DNA of 39,888 nt from Thermoguttaceae bacterium (GTDB taxonomy: Bacteria; Planctomycetota; Planctomycetia; Pirellulales; Thermoguttaceae), in assembly GCA_028694795.1 (NCBI GenBank), contig JAQVKF010000010.1, forward strand, positions 1-39,888, read 5' to 3'. The notes below the pieces were generated by a model that worked only from the letters and a program-made list of their open reading frames with translations, had not been told where the DNA came from and made no database searches. The position numbers and the translations under genes are program-made. Below, piece by piece: positions 1-9,286 of this stretch. Positions within the stretch are counted from its first letter, which is position 1. Every line of letters begins with the position of its first letter.

Positions 1-12
1 AGTACCTATCCC

Positions 13-2634
13 TTACTCGGTCACCGGTTCTGGCGTTGTAGCGGGTTCAGGTGCAGGCTGCGGCACCGGTTCTGGCGTTGGAGCGGGTTCAGGTGCAGGC
101 TGCGGTACCGGTTCTGGCGTTGGAGCCGGTTCCGGTACGGGTTGCGGCGCGGGAGCGTTTTTCAAGGCTTCGATTTCCGCTTTCAGTGCTTTCACTTCTG
201 TCTTCAAGGCTTCCGCTTCCGCTTCCGCCGCGTTTTTGGCATCCAGAGCCACCTTCGCTGCCGTATCCGCTTCCGCACGAGCCTTTTCCGCCGCCGCCTG
301 CTTGGCCATTGCCTGGGCGACCGCCGCATCCGAGGCCGCCTTCGCATCAGTCGCCGCCTGAGTTGCCGCCGCCGCGTCTTTCACCGCCGCTTCAGCTGCC
401 GCATCGGCTGCCGCAAGTTTCTCCGCCGCCACTTTCGCCGCCGCCTCGGCATCCACGCGAGCTTTTTCCGCCAACGCTTTCGCCGCCGCGTCTACCGTCG
501 ATTGTTCCATCGCCGCCTTGGCATCCGCTACCGCCTTCGTCGCCGCATCGGCTGCCGCCTTCACGCCCGCTTCCGCTTTCGTCTTCGCCGCATTCGCCGC
601 ACTGGCCGCCGCATCCGCTTCCGCCTTCGCTTTTTCCGTAGCCGCAAGTTTTTCCGCGGCTGTCTTGGCATCCGTTTCCGCTTTCGCCCTCGCATCCGCT
701 GCCACCCTCGCATCCGCTTCGGCCTTTGCCATCGCATCCGCTGCTACCTTGGCATCCGCTTCCGCCTTTGCTTTGGCCGCCGCGTCGGTTGCCGCTTGCG
801 TTTCTGCCGCCACACGAGCCGCCTCGGCATCCGCTGCCGCTTTTTCCAACGCGTCACGTTCCATGCGTTCCGCCACAACAACCGACTGCGGTCCATCCAG
901 ACCCGCATTCGCTCGCGGATCGCGGATATTTTCGTTCCAATCAGCCAGCGTTTGAACCTGAGCGTTGAGCGTCGGCGTCATATAGTCAAGCAGCAGTTTC
1001 GGCGCACAGCCGAACAACACGGCCATCGCCACCAACGTTCCGGCAATCGTAATTTCTCGTTTCGTTTCCGGCATCTTATCAAACGCTTCGGCATGGGGTC
1101 CGACATATTCCGCACCATAATAAACACGCTTAATCGTCCACAGAATATACGACGCCGTCAAAATCACCACAAACGCCGCAATCACCGCCAAACACATACT
1201 ATATTTCCAAACCGACAAAACGACGAGAATCTCGCCGATAAATCCGCACAAACCGGGCAGCCCCAAACCAGCAAAGAAGATCGCAATCGCCAAACCGCTG
1301 TATACGGGCATTTTGGCGAAAATACCGCCAAACTCGTCCAAATTACGATGGTGAACACGGTCGTACAATACGCCAACCATAAAGAACATGCCAGCGGACG
1401 ACAAACCGTGCGCGATCATCTGGAACATCGCGCCTGCCGTACCCATCTGCCAGTATTCAACATTATAACCATAATCGGCCACCGCACTCCACACACCGAT
1501 ACCGAGTAGCACATAACCCATATGGCTGACCGAGCTGTACGCCACGAGACGTTTGAAATCCTTTTGGGCCAACGCCGCAAACGCTCCATATACCATACTG
1601 ATCACGCCTAATGAACAGACGAGCCACGCAAAAGTGTACGCTCCGTCTGGACAGATCGGATAGCAAATTCGCAAAATACCATAACCACCCATTTTCAACA
1701 GTACACCGGCCAAGATCATCGAAATCGGCGTCGGCGCCTCGACGTGCGCATCTGGCAACCACGTATGGAACGGAACCGCCGGCAGCTTGATGACAAATCC
1801 GATGAACAACAACAGGAACGTCCACCACTGGACCGATTTGCCGCACCACAGCGCCACATCAAATGGCGAATGTTCTATCTGACCCATCTTCGCCAACGCG
1901 AGGATGTTAAACGTATGGACCGGCTCGGTGTGATTGAAATTGGTCGCCGATTCCACTGCCAAAGCAATTGTTTCCTGTGGAATATACGACTCCACCATGT
2001 CCGCTTCAGAAAGCATACGCAGGTCACTATGGAAGTACAACGCCAAGAGCGAAATCAACATCAACACCCCACCCACAAAGGTGAATAGGAAGAATTTGAT
2101 CGCCGCGTATTCACGTCGCGGACCACCCCAGATACCGATCAGGAAGTACATTGGCAAAAGCATCACTTCCCAGAATATGTAGAACAGCACGAAGTCAAGC
2201 GAAACAAAAACGCCCAGCATCGCCGTCTCCAAAATCAGGAAAAGAATGCAATATGCCTTCACATGCTTCGTAATCGACCAGCTCGCCCACATCGCCAACA
2301 CGGAAAGGAACGAGGTCAAAATGACGAGTGGGAAACTAATACCGTCATAACCCACCGCATACTGAATGCCAAATGTCGGAATCCACGCGAATTGCGATAC
2401 CTGCTGCATGCCCGCCGCGCCGAGTTTGAAGTTTACATCAGTGCCGCCAACCGCCGCCGGAATCGCCATCCAAAGCGTAAGCAAAAAGACCGCAATCGTG
2501 ATCGCCAGCGAAACTCGCTTGATCGTTTGATCGGTATTTTGCGGATTCTCACCCTTCGGCATCACCGCTAAAAGCAATGTCCCCAACGCGGGCATAAATA
2601 CTACGAGTGAAAGCAACCAGTCTGAAAGTGCCAT
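13..2634 (-). CDS. nuoM: NADH-quinone oxidoreductase subunit M with a long C-terminal Ala-rich/Pro-rich extension
   Basis: Core motifs FWEVMLLPMYFLIGIWGG, VIKLPAVPFHTWLPDAHVEAPTPISMILAGVLLKMGGYGILR and LVAYSSVSHMGYVLLG are characteristic of NuoM; the last ~285 aa are non-homologous low-complexity sequence. Confidence 0.96.
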   Translation of the reverse strand: MALSDWLLSLVVFMPALGTLLLAVMPKGENPQNTDQTIKRVSLAITIAVFLLTLWMAIPAAVGGTDVNFKLGAAGMQQVSQFAWIPTFGIQYAVGYDGISFPLVILTSFLSVLAMWASWSITKHVKAYCILFLILETAMLGVFVSLDFVLFYIFWEVMLLPMYFLIGIWGGPRREYAAIKFFLFTFVGGVLMLISLLALYFHSDLRMLSEADMVESYIPQETIALAVESATNFNHTEPVHTFNILALAKMGQIEHSPFDVALWCGKSVQWWTFLLLFIGFVIKLPAVPFHTWLPDAHVEAPTPISMILAGVLLKMGGYGILRICYPICPDGAYTFAWLVCSLGVISMVYGAFAALAQKDFKRLVAYSSVSHMGYVLLGIGVWSAVADYGYNVEYWQMGTAGAMFQMIAHGLSSAGMFFMVGVLYDRVHHRNLDEFGGIFAKMPVYSGLAIAIFFAGLGLPGLCGFIGEILVVLSVWKYSMCLAVIAAFVVILTASYILWTIKRVYYGAEYVGPHAEAFDKMPETKREITIAGTLVAMAVLFGCAPKLLLDYMTPTLNAQVQTLADWNENIRDPRANAGLDGPQSVVVAERMERDALEKAAADAEAARVAAETQAATDAAAKAKAEADAKVAADAMAKAEADARVAADARAKAETDAKTAAEKLAATEKAKAEADAAASAANAAKTKAEAGVKAAADAATKAVADAKAAMEQSTVDAAAKALAEKARVDAEAAAKVAAEKLAAADAAAEAAVKDAAAATQAATDAKAASDAAVAQAMAKQAAAEKARAEADTAAKVALDAKNAAEAEAEALKTEVKALKAEIEALKNAPAPQPVPEPAPTPEPVPQPAPEPAPTPEPVPQPAPEPATTPEPVTE
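16..870 (-). other. TolA/TonB-like C-terminal extension of NuoM (Ala/Lys/Glu helix followed by PEPVPQPAPEPAPT repeats)
   Basis: Translation from about MERDALEKAAADAEAARVAAETQAATDAAAKAKAEADAK... to ...PAPQPVPEPAPTPEPVPQPAPEPAPTPEPVPQPAPEPATTPEPVTE, in frame with the NuoM core. Confidence 0.9.
26..151 (-). repeat. 42-bp tandem repeat (3 units, third diverged) encoding the 14-aa unit PEPVPQPAPEPAPT at the NuoM C-terminus
   Basis: Units at 26-67 and 68-109 (ggttctggcgttg[t/g]agcgggttcaggtgcaggctgcgg[c/t]acc) are almost identical; a diverged unit lies at 110-151. Confidence 0.9.
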
Positions 2635-2830
2635 TGTTCTATTCCGTACTATGTGATCAGATTCTGTTTATTCCCATTCCATCGGAGCGGTACGATGAGG
2701 GCGTTCGAAGCCGCTCTTTCACCACACCTCTCGACTATCACGTCCATCACCACCCCTACTCGAACTCGGCCGTACGACCCGATACGATAGATCGGACCGC
2801 ACACTCGATACCGCTTGTCAGTTCGACCGT

Positions 2831-5416
2831 TTATCGAATCGGGATATTCGCCACCGGGACATCAATTCCGAGGTACAACATCGAAACAATCGCCAACAGC
2901 AGCACCGCGCCGACACCCACCCACGCGACGTAATTTCCGATATTGCCCGTCTGTACCTGACGCAACGTATCGCCAACACGGTAGGTCAAACGCGCAATGC
3001 CATTGACACAACCATCTACGATACACCGATCAATCCATTCGTCAATCTTAGAAATCCATCTTGTTTGCGTCGCCAGCCCATCCGCAAAGCGATCAATTCC
3101 GAGTTTATCGATTCCAGCGATTACACCACCAACGGCGATGCTACCGCGAACAAATACCACGTCATAAATTTCGTCGAACCACCATTTGTTCTTAAATAGA
3201 ACATATAAAGGTCGGAACGTATCGGCTACCTTCTGTGGATCGATTTTTCGCAGCGCGTAAATAACGGTCGCAACGACAAATCCGAGCAGTGCGAGTCCCG
3301 AAGCCAATAGGGAGACAAACACGTGAATCGAATGTTCATGCGAGAGCGATTCCGCCGGCATGAGCACCTGCACGATCTCGCCGAGCTGCGAGCCAGCCGC
3401 GACACCCGCCGGTTCCGCCTGCATGATCAGTTCTTTCAAACCACCATTCACAACCGGAAGCGTCCAAGCACAACCGATGGCGAAAACCGCGGTGATCACC
3501 AGCGGCGCAACCATCGACCAGGGCGATTCATGAGCATGTTCGTAACGATGTGCGTCACGTGGTTTACCGAGGAATGTTAGATACCACAATCGGAACATAT
3601 AAAACGCTGTGATACAGGCACCGAAAGTCGGGACCCAGAACAGCAATCCGCCGTAGGGATTCGAACCGCCCTCGAACGTCATGAACGAATATCCTTGCGC
3701 CAAAATCGCGTCTTTCGAATAATATCCTGAAAGACCGATGATCAGCGGAATCCCCGCGCCGGCAATCGCCAAACAGCCCACGAGCATCGTGTACGCCGTC
3801 CACGGCATCTTTTTGAGCAAGCCTCCCATTTCCGTCATCTCGTTCGTATGTACGGCATGGATCACCGAGCCGGAACCCATAAAGAGCAACGACTTGAAAA
3901 AGGCGTGCGTAAACAGGTGCAGCATCCCCGCAAACCAACCACCGACACCCAATCCGAAGAACATATAACCTAATTGGCTAATCGTCGAATAGGCGAGTAC
4001 TTTTTTGATATCGGTCGCCGTAATCGCAATCGTCGCCGCCACGAACAACGTAATACAGCCGATCGCCGCAATCACGAGCAACACTTCCGGAACGAACGCC
4101 GGATAAAATCGTCCAACGAGAAAAACGCCCGCCGCGACCATCGTCGCCGAATGCACTAACGCACTCACCGGCGTCGGACCTTCCATCGCGTCTGGAAGCC
4201 ATACATGTAACGGGAATTGGGCACTTTTACCTACACAACCACAGAAAATACCCAATCCACCGATCATCATCAAAATATACGCAAACTGTTCTGGATCTTC
4301 CGCTCCCGCACCGCGTGCCAGATCAATAAAACCTTGCGGCACACTCAGTCTATGAGGATCGTCATCACCCGGAAGCGTCGCTCCACGCATCAGCGTAAAG
4401 ATACCCGGCTGGATATCGACCACTTCGTTCGAAGCGGATTCACTGACCGCACCAGCATCCGTCACAACCGCATCATTCGCAACTGGATCACCCGATTCCA
4501 CGGCCTGCGTAGTCGCCACTGGGGTCCTCGAACCGCCATGGACGGGCATATCGCCAAAGTTCAACGTACCGAGAGCCGACCAAAAGATCATCATGCCGAT
4601 AATGAAACCGAAGTCACCCACACGGTTCACGATGAACGCTTTGTTACCAGCCATCGACGAACTCTCTCGTTCATAATAGAAACCGATCAGGAAGTAGGAA
4701 CAAATACCGACCAATTCCCAGAACACGAACGTCATCGCCAGATTGCCCGAAATGACCAAACCGAGCATACTGAAGCAGAAGAGCGACAGATACTGGAAGA
4801 AACGATGATATCTTCCAGGACGGCGGAGCGGCGAACCGTCACGCAACTTCGCTTGGTGATCGACCATCGGTTCCAGCTCTTCGTGCATATACCCTGTGGC
4901 GTAAACGTGGATACAAGTCGCAATCAGTGTCACCATGCAGAACATCGCAATCGTCAACGCGTCAATATAACAGCCGAACGACAGCCGTAACGAACCGAAT
5001 TCACAAAGCGTATACCACTCACGGACCACCGGTGCGGCGGCATGTTCGGACACCTCGGCATCGAGTGTCGGAATATCGGTCACCACTGCGTCCGCCACTT
5101 CCGCAGCGGTCTTTTCCAACGCCGCTTCTGTCCGAGTACCTGCAACGGTCTGAGTACCCGTAGCCGCCTGATCATTCGCAACTGCCGCGTGAGCGGCCTC
5201 GTGTGAGACCGCAACCGGCGGATAATGCGAGCACCAAATGCACGCCGAGATCGCCGACAGAAGGAAACCCGTTCCAATCGCCGTAATCGCCAAATATCCC
5301 GCACACTTGCCAGCCTTCCCCATCTTCGGACCGAAGAAGAGAATGAGGACAAACGACGCGAGCGGTAAAAGCCACGCCAAACCGAGCAATGTTGGTAAAT
5401 AATTGAGTGTATTCAT
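2831..5416 (-). CDS. nuoL: NADH-quinone oxidoreductase subunit L with two lineage-specific loop insertions
   Basis: Motifs FVFWELVGICSYFLIGFYYER, GKSAQFPLHVWLPDAMEGPTPVSALVHSATMVAAGVFLVGR and FFKSLLFMGSGSVIHA. Confidence 0.96.
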   Translation of the reverse strand: MNTLNYLPTLLGLAWLLPLASFVLILFFGPKMGKAGKCAGYLAITAIGTGFLLSAISACIWCSHYPPVAVSHEAAHAAVANDQAATGTQTVAGTRTEAALEKTAAEVADAVVTDIPTLDAEVSEHAAAPVVREWYTLCEFGSLRLSFGCYIDALTIAMFCMVTLIATCIHVYATGYMHEELEPMVDHQAKLRDGSPLRRPGRYHRFFQYLSLFCFSMLGLVISGNLAMTFVFWELVGICSYFLIGFYYERESSSMAGNKAFIVNRVGDFGFIIGMMIFWSALGTLNFGDMPVHGGSRTPVATTQAVESGDPVANDAVVTDAGAVSESASNEVVDIQPGIFTLMRGATLPGDDDPHRLSVPQGFIDLARGAGAEDPEQFAYILMMIGGLGIFCGCVGKSAQFPLHVWLPDAMEGPTPVSALVHSATMVAAGVFLVGRFYPAFVPEVLLVIAAIGCITLFVAATIAITATDIKKVLAYSTISQLGYMFFGLGVGGWFAGMLHLFTHAFFKSLLFMGSGSVIHAVHTNEMTEMGGLLKKMPWTAYTMLVGCLAIAGAGIPLIIGLSGYYSKDAILAQGYSFMTFEGGSNPYGGLLFWVPTFGACITAFYMFRLWYLTFLGKPRDAHRYEHAHESPWSMVAPLVITAVFAIGCAWTLPVVNGGLKELIMQAEPAGVAAGSQLGEIVQVLMPAESLSHEHSIHVFVSLLASGLALLGFVVATVIYALRKIDPQKVADTFRPLYVLFKNKWWFDEIYDVVFVRGSIAVGGVIAGIDKLGIDRFADGLATQTRWISKIDEWIDRCIVDGCVNGIARLTYRVGDTLRQVQTGNIGNYVAWVGVGAVLLLAIVSMLYLGIDVPVANIPIR
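4385..4550 (-). other. NuoL insertion 2 (Ala/Val/Ser-rich, ~50 aa, predicted between TM6 and TM7)
   Basis: VHGGSRTPVATTQAVESGDPVANDAVVTDAGAVSESASNEVVDIQPGIFTLMRG follows the conserved GTLNFGDM. Confidence 0.75.
5015..5235 (-). other. NuoL insertion 1 (Ala/Thr/Glu-rich, ~70 aa, predicted between TM2 and TM3)
   Basis: SHYPPVAVSHEAAHAAVANDQAATGTQTVAGTRTEAALEKTAAEVADAVVTDIPTLDAEVSEHAAAPVV inserted before WYTLCEFGSLRLSFGCYIDALT. Confidence 0.8.
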
Positions 5417-5461
5417 AGCCGTATTCCGTTATCCGTTGAGCTGAAGACGTTTAGCGTATTT

Positions 5462-5827
5462 TCAACCGTGTAGTTCGTTCGCCTGTTCGACATCAATGGT
5501 GGTGTGCGTATGGTAAAAGTGGAGCGCGATGGCCAGAGCCACAGCCGCTTCCGCCGCTGCCAGCACGATCACAAACAGTGCGATGATTTGACCGTCGAGG
5601 CCAAGTGGCGCTTTCGCTTCCGGCCAGAGTGCCGGCGAACCGAACGCCACGAAATTCACATTCGCCCCGTTCAATACCAGCTCAATGCCCATCAACACAC
5701 CGATCGCGTTCCGTTTGGCAATCATACACGCCAATCCACAGCAAAATAGGACCGCGCCCACCGCCAAATAATGCGTCGCACCGACCGGTTGATTGACAAA
5801 GTCGAATATCTTCCAAAATAAATCCAT
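5462..5827 (-). CDS. nuoK: NADH-quinone oxidoreductase subunit K
   Basis: IAKRNAIGVLMGIELVLNGANVNFVAF...GQIIALFVIVLAAAEAAVALAIALHFYH is typical of NuoK. Confidence 0.95.
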   Translation of the reverse strand: MDLFWKIFDFVNQPVGATHYLAVGAVLFCCGLACMIAKRNAIGVLMGIELVLNGANVNFVAFGSPALWPEAKAPLGLDGQIIALFVIVLAAAEAAVALAIALHFYHTHTTIDVEQANELHG

Positions 5828-5986
5828 CTGTTTGCCTCATCTCGTTATCCAAACGGTATCCACCGCGATTGTTACCATCGCCCATCGCCCGCAAATGACA
5901 GCGTTTTTCATCGCCGTTTTTCGCATAGGCCTACTCACCGCATATTTTAGTCGCCCATATTTCGATTCGTTTTATGGAAAAAGAAT

Positions 5987-8341
5987 CTACCGAAAAATGA
6001 GCCAAGCATATCCCTCTGCCGGAATCGTCACACACACCACGGCGTTTTGCCGCTCGTCGAGTGTCACGGTGTACGCATCACTTAATCTATTCTCCGGACC
6101 ATTTCCATTCCGACTATCGTCACCACGGACCATGGCCGAACCGGTCAGCCCGGTGTAGTACAACGGAATTGTCAGCTCCGTCTCAATGTCTTCCGTAAGC
6201 GGGTTGTACAGGAACGCCAGACCGCGTTCACCCGTCATGCTATTCGGATTCACATGGAGCCAACCATCCCAATCACGGCCCGTCGCACGTCGAAGATGGA
6301 TCAGCTCTCCATCGAGGACTTCGCGATGAGCCTTGTAAAAATCAACCCATTTGCAAACGATCGCCTTCGTTTCCGGCGTATCGAAGAGGCGTGGCCCACG
6401 ATAACAGGCCTGAACACCCGCCCCGATCAAATTAGCGAATCGCGCGTCGTAATGTTCTAAATGTTCGCAAAGCGGTTCAATCGTCGCCGCCGCGCCACCC
6501 CCATGGTATTGACTCAACGGTACGAACATCCACCCCATCGAATTGAGTTTCGTCCATGTGCCATCGTAAACATTCTGACGTTCGATGATCACCTGTTCCG
6601 CGCGAGGCAGCGACCAATTGGTCTCACGGTATCCCATGCCCGTCTTGTTGCCGCCGTTCAGGAAATAACCATCCGGCTGATTGACGTAAATACCCTTTGA
6701 TCGACACCATCGATACAGCTCTGACTGTGCACGCCATTGGATCCACTGCGAATCCTCCAAACCGTGATGACCAGGATGCGTCGTCGTCCCGCAGCAATCG
6801 CCCGGGTAGGGACCATCGTTCTCGAAAACGCCAAAGCCAGCCTCTTCCATGAACGAACGCAGCGTCGCAAAGTAGTCGATTCCCCATTGCGATCCCAAAC
6901 ACGGCCCCACTCCGAATCGAGGGTTCGCCGTTTGGACATTGTCCGCCACCGTCGCCGCGCCGCGTGACGAAGTCAGCGAATAACCACCCAACGCGATACC
7001 CGCCTGCCGTGCTTCGTCCGTCAGTTCACGATAAAGTTTTCGATACTCCGGATCACGACTTTCCAAATTAAATCCAGAGCCAAAACTCATAATCACCAAC
7101 TCGAATCCCGTCTCGCGGCACTGCGTGATCGCCTCACGAATCGCATCGGGGGCCGACTGCACCTTGTGGAACATGAGCGGATTTTCCGTCGTCCACGGCG
7201 CAATCGTCCGATACATCCTCCGTACGCCCAGCCCACGTCGCTCACGATCGGTACTATCGTGGAGTAATTCATACACACGGAATGACTCAAATCGTTCACC
7301 CGGTTTCAAAATCTGGTCCGGTCCCAACGGCGGCACGCATTTGAGCAAACATTTCGTCTCGCACAGGTAGTTGACCTGCGTCGGATAATCGGGATCGTTT
7401 TCGAGCCTAACAGCCACCCCAGCTCCAAGTGACGTACTGCACATGCCGCCAAAGGTGTAATCACACTCAACATGCAGCCGGTATGCCTCCGTCAAAGCCG
7501 CTCCATCGACATTCGATTCCGGCTCGACCAACCGCAACTGTTCCGATACAAATTGATTCAGCCGAATCTCTTTGCCCGCTTCGCTCGGCAGCTCGACCTC
7601 GATCCACTTGGCAATAAGCGGAATCCCATCGTAAATCTCGTAATGCACCTCCACATTCGGCAGGACTACTCCACTCGCCGCATCACCCGTCGTCACATCT
7701 GGCGGTATGAACGTCATCACGAAATGCTTACCTCGCGGCGGCCACGCGACATCACGCGGCATCCATTCTAGCCGTTTTTTCCACGCAAACCGCTCTTCGA
7801 TTTCCGACACGCTCTGGCCGACGCAGCGGTAGGCACGCTCGAGCGGTTTCATCTCCGTCAACCATTCCGGTTTCAGGTAATTGTTGATTTTTTGCCCCGT
7901 CAACCCGCCTATCGGATATTCGATCCCGTCAATCGTCACGATTGCTTCCGGCCCAACCGCTCGCACATACTCCTCACCCGACGTGACATTTCGCAGGCTA
8001 ACCGTGGCCACCGCTGAAGTTCCAACCGGTACTGCTGAAGCAGCCGACACTGCCGAATCAAACGCTGCCGAATCAAACGGAGCGAACACCATCACTCGCC
8101 GAGCTAACCCATTATCGAGCGTCCAAGTCCTCTTCGCCGCGTTCCATTCCACACGAGCGACAAAATCCGAGGCATCCACCAGCCAATCCCGAACCGCCGT
8201 GGATTTTGCCGTGTTAGCCGGATTCACCGCCGATGGGACCGCCAAACCGCCAGCCGACACGGCGTTTCCACGCGACACGCCCACACTGGCCAATACGCCG
8301 CCGAGCAACAGGTTTCGTCGAGTTGTCGAAATGTTTCGCAT
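5987..8341 (-). CDS. Tat-signal exported glycoside hydrolase-like protein (possible melibiase/clan GH-D-like TIM barrel)
   Basis: Start placed at MRNISTTRRNLLLGGVLASVGVSRGNAVSA, a twin-arginine leader with hydrophobic core. The ORF track extends upstream to 8518, but the signal peptide supports the internal start. Barrel-like segments include ITQCRETGFELVIMSFGSGF and GFGVFENDGPYPGDCC. The family assignment is tentative. Confidence 0.6.
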   Translation of the reverse strand: MRNISTTRRNLLLGGVLASVGVSRGNAVSAGGLAVPSAVNPANTAKSTAVRDWLVDASDFVARVEWNAAKRTWTLDNGLARRVMVFAPFDSAAFDSAVSAASAVPVGTSAVATVSLRNVTSGEEYVRAVGPEAIVTIDGIEYPIGGLTGQKINNYLKPEWLTEMKPLERAYRCVGQSVSEIEERFAWKKRLEWMPRDVAWPPRGKHFVMTFIPPDVTTGDAASGVVLPNVEVHYEIYDGIPLIAKWIEVELPSEAGKEIRLNQFVSEQLRLVEPESNVDGAALTEAYRLHVECDYTFGGMCSTSLGAGVAVRLENDPDYPTQVNYLCETKCLLKCVPPLGPDQILKPGERFESFRVYELLHDSTDRERRGLGVRRMYRTIAPWTTENPLMFHKVQSAPDAIREAITQCRETGFELVIMSFGSGFNLESRDPEYRKLYRELTDEARQAGIALGGYSLTSSRGAATVADNVQTANPRFGVGPCLGSQWGIDYFATLRSFMEEAGFGVFENDGPYPGDCCGTTTHPGHHGLEDSQWIQWRAQSELYRWCRSKGIYVNQPDGYFLNGGNKTGMGYRETNWSLPRAEQVIIERQNVYDGTWTKLNSMGWMFVPLSQYHGGGAAATIEPLCEHLEHYDARFANLIGAGVQACYRGPRLFDTPETKAIVCKWVDFYKAHREVLDGELIHLRRATGRDWDGWLHVNPNSMTGERGLAFLYNPLTEDIETELTIPLYYTGLTGSAMVRGDDSRNGNGPENRLSDAYTVTLDERQNAVVCVTIPAEGYAWLIFR

Positions 8342-8489
8342 CGGATTCCCCTGTCCTTTCACGGTATGAACCAGTCTTATTCCATTTAGGTCAAACAATT
8401 CAATCTCAGTCAAAAAATTCTCTTTGTACCCAAACAGCATGTTTCTCGTACAAAAAGATGGTCTATGGACCACCGGCTGATTGATCGGA

Positions 8490-9272
8490 TCAGACGGTTG
8501 TCGATTGTTTTTCGGCACGCACTTTTTTGGCTCGGGCTAGGTAGGCCGCCGCAAGTAGCACCACCACCAAATGCACCGAAACGATCTCGAACGGTAGCAT
8601 ATATCCCGTACCAGGCGTGTGGTGACACGTCTCATCCGCCGCATCGCAATGCTCGTGATCGACACCCGCCAGCGTATCAGTTCGCACACCAGCCAAAGCG
8701 GAACCCAACGCACCGGAGGTCGGTGGAAACGGTTTTTCGCTATTCTCACGCATACTCTCCCGCTTCGCCGCAACCAACTGTGCCGCACGCGTTTCCGCAT
8801 CTACCGTACTCGCCACGGCGGTCCCATTGGTCGAATTTGCAGCGGAATCACCACCTTCACCGAAATCACCACGTTCACAGCCACCGCAGCCGACAGGGGC
8901 TTCACAGTATGCCGAGTCGATATTCATCGGACACAACACGCCGGAGACGATGAGCAGGAGCAACAGAAGCGAAGATCCAGCGAGGGTCGCCAACATGCCA
9001 TTCATGCAGCGTGCGGCCAATCCACCACGCGCACCACTGGCAGTCATCATCACACCAAAGATGATCAACACCAGCGTCCCCCCGACGTAAACCATCAACT
9101 GCAGAGCACCGACGAAATCAGCCCCCGCCAAGAAAAATAACAATGCCACCGAACCGAGCGAACCGACTAGTAACATCGCCATCCGGGTCATATTGCGTGA
9201 AAACACCATCCCAACCGCCGCCGCACAGGCCGCAAACGCGCCAATCAGGAAAAATATCGTATGCCAGTTCAT
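8490..9272 (-). CDS. nuoJ: NADH-quinone oxidoreductase subunit J with a large Cys-containing loop insertion
   Basis: Start MNWHTIFFLIGAFAACAAAVGMVFSRNMTRMAMLLV; GADFVGALQLMVYVGGTLVLIIFGVMMT is diagnostic of NuoJ; the final TM is FEIVSVHLVVVLLAAAYLARAKK. Confidence 0.93.
   Translation of the reverse strand: MNWHTIFFLIGAFAACAAAVGMVFSRNMTRMAMLLVGSLGSVALLFFLAGADFVGALQLMVYVGGTLVLIIFGVMMTASGARGGLAARCMNGMLATLAGSSLLLLLLIVSGVLCPMNIDSAYCEAPVGCGGCERGDFGEGGDSAANSTNGTAVASTVDAETRAAQLVAAKRESMRENSEKPFPPTSGALGSALAGVRTDTLAGVDHEHCDAADETCHHTPGTGYMLPFEIVSVHLVVVLLAAAYLARAKKVRAEKQSTTV
8600..8935 (-). other. NuoJ insertion (~110 aa) predicted between TM4 and TM5, with paired Cys/His motifs
   Basis: CPMNIDSAYCEAPVGCGGCERGDFGEGGDSAANSTNGTAVASTVDAETRAAQLVAAKRESMRENSEKPFPPTSGALGSALAGVRTDTLAGVDHEHCDAADETCHHTPGTGYM. 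Confidence 0.8.
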
Positions 9273-9286
9273 GGAAAACTCCGTTT

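Noticed and set aside
51-1509. Long plus-strand ORFs (51-641, 142-1509, 518-955, 726-968) opposite nuoM
   Set aside because: Antisense shadows of the GC-rich Ala/Lys/Glu and Pro repeats of NuoM; Arg/Pro-rich translations with no recognisable domain.
8342-8518. ORF-track N-terminal extension of the Tat-signal protein (MPKNNRQPSDP...)
   Set aside because: It would overlap the end of nuoJ and bury the twin-arginine leader internally; MRNISTTRR is the better start.
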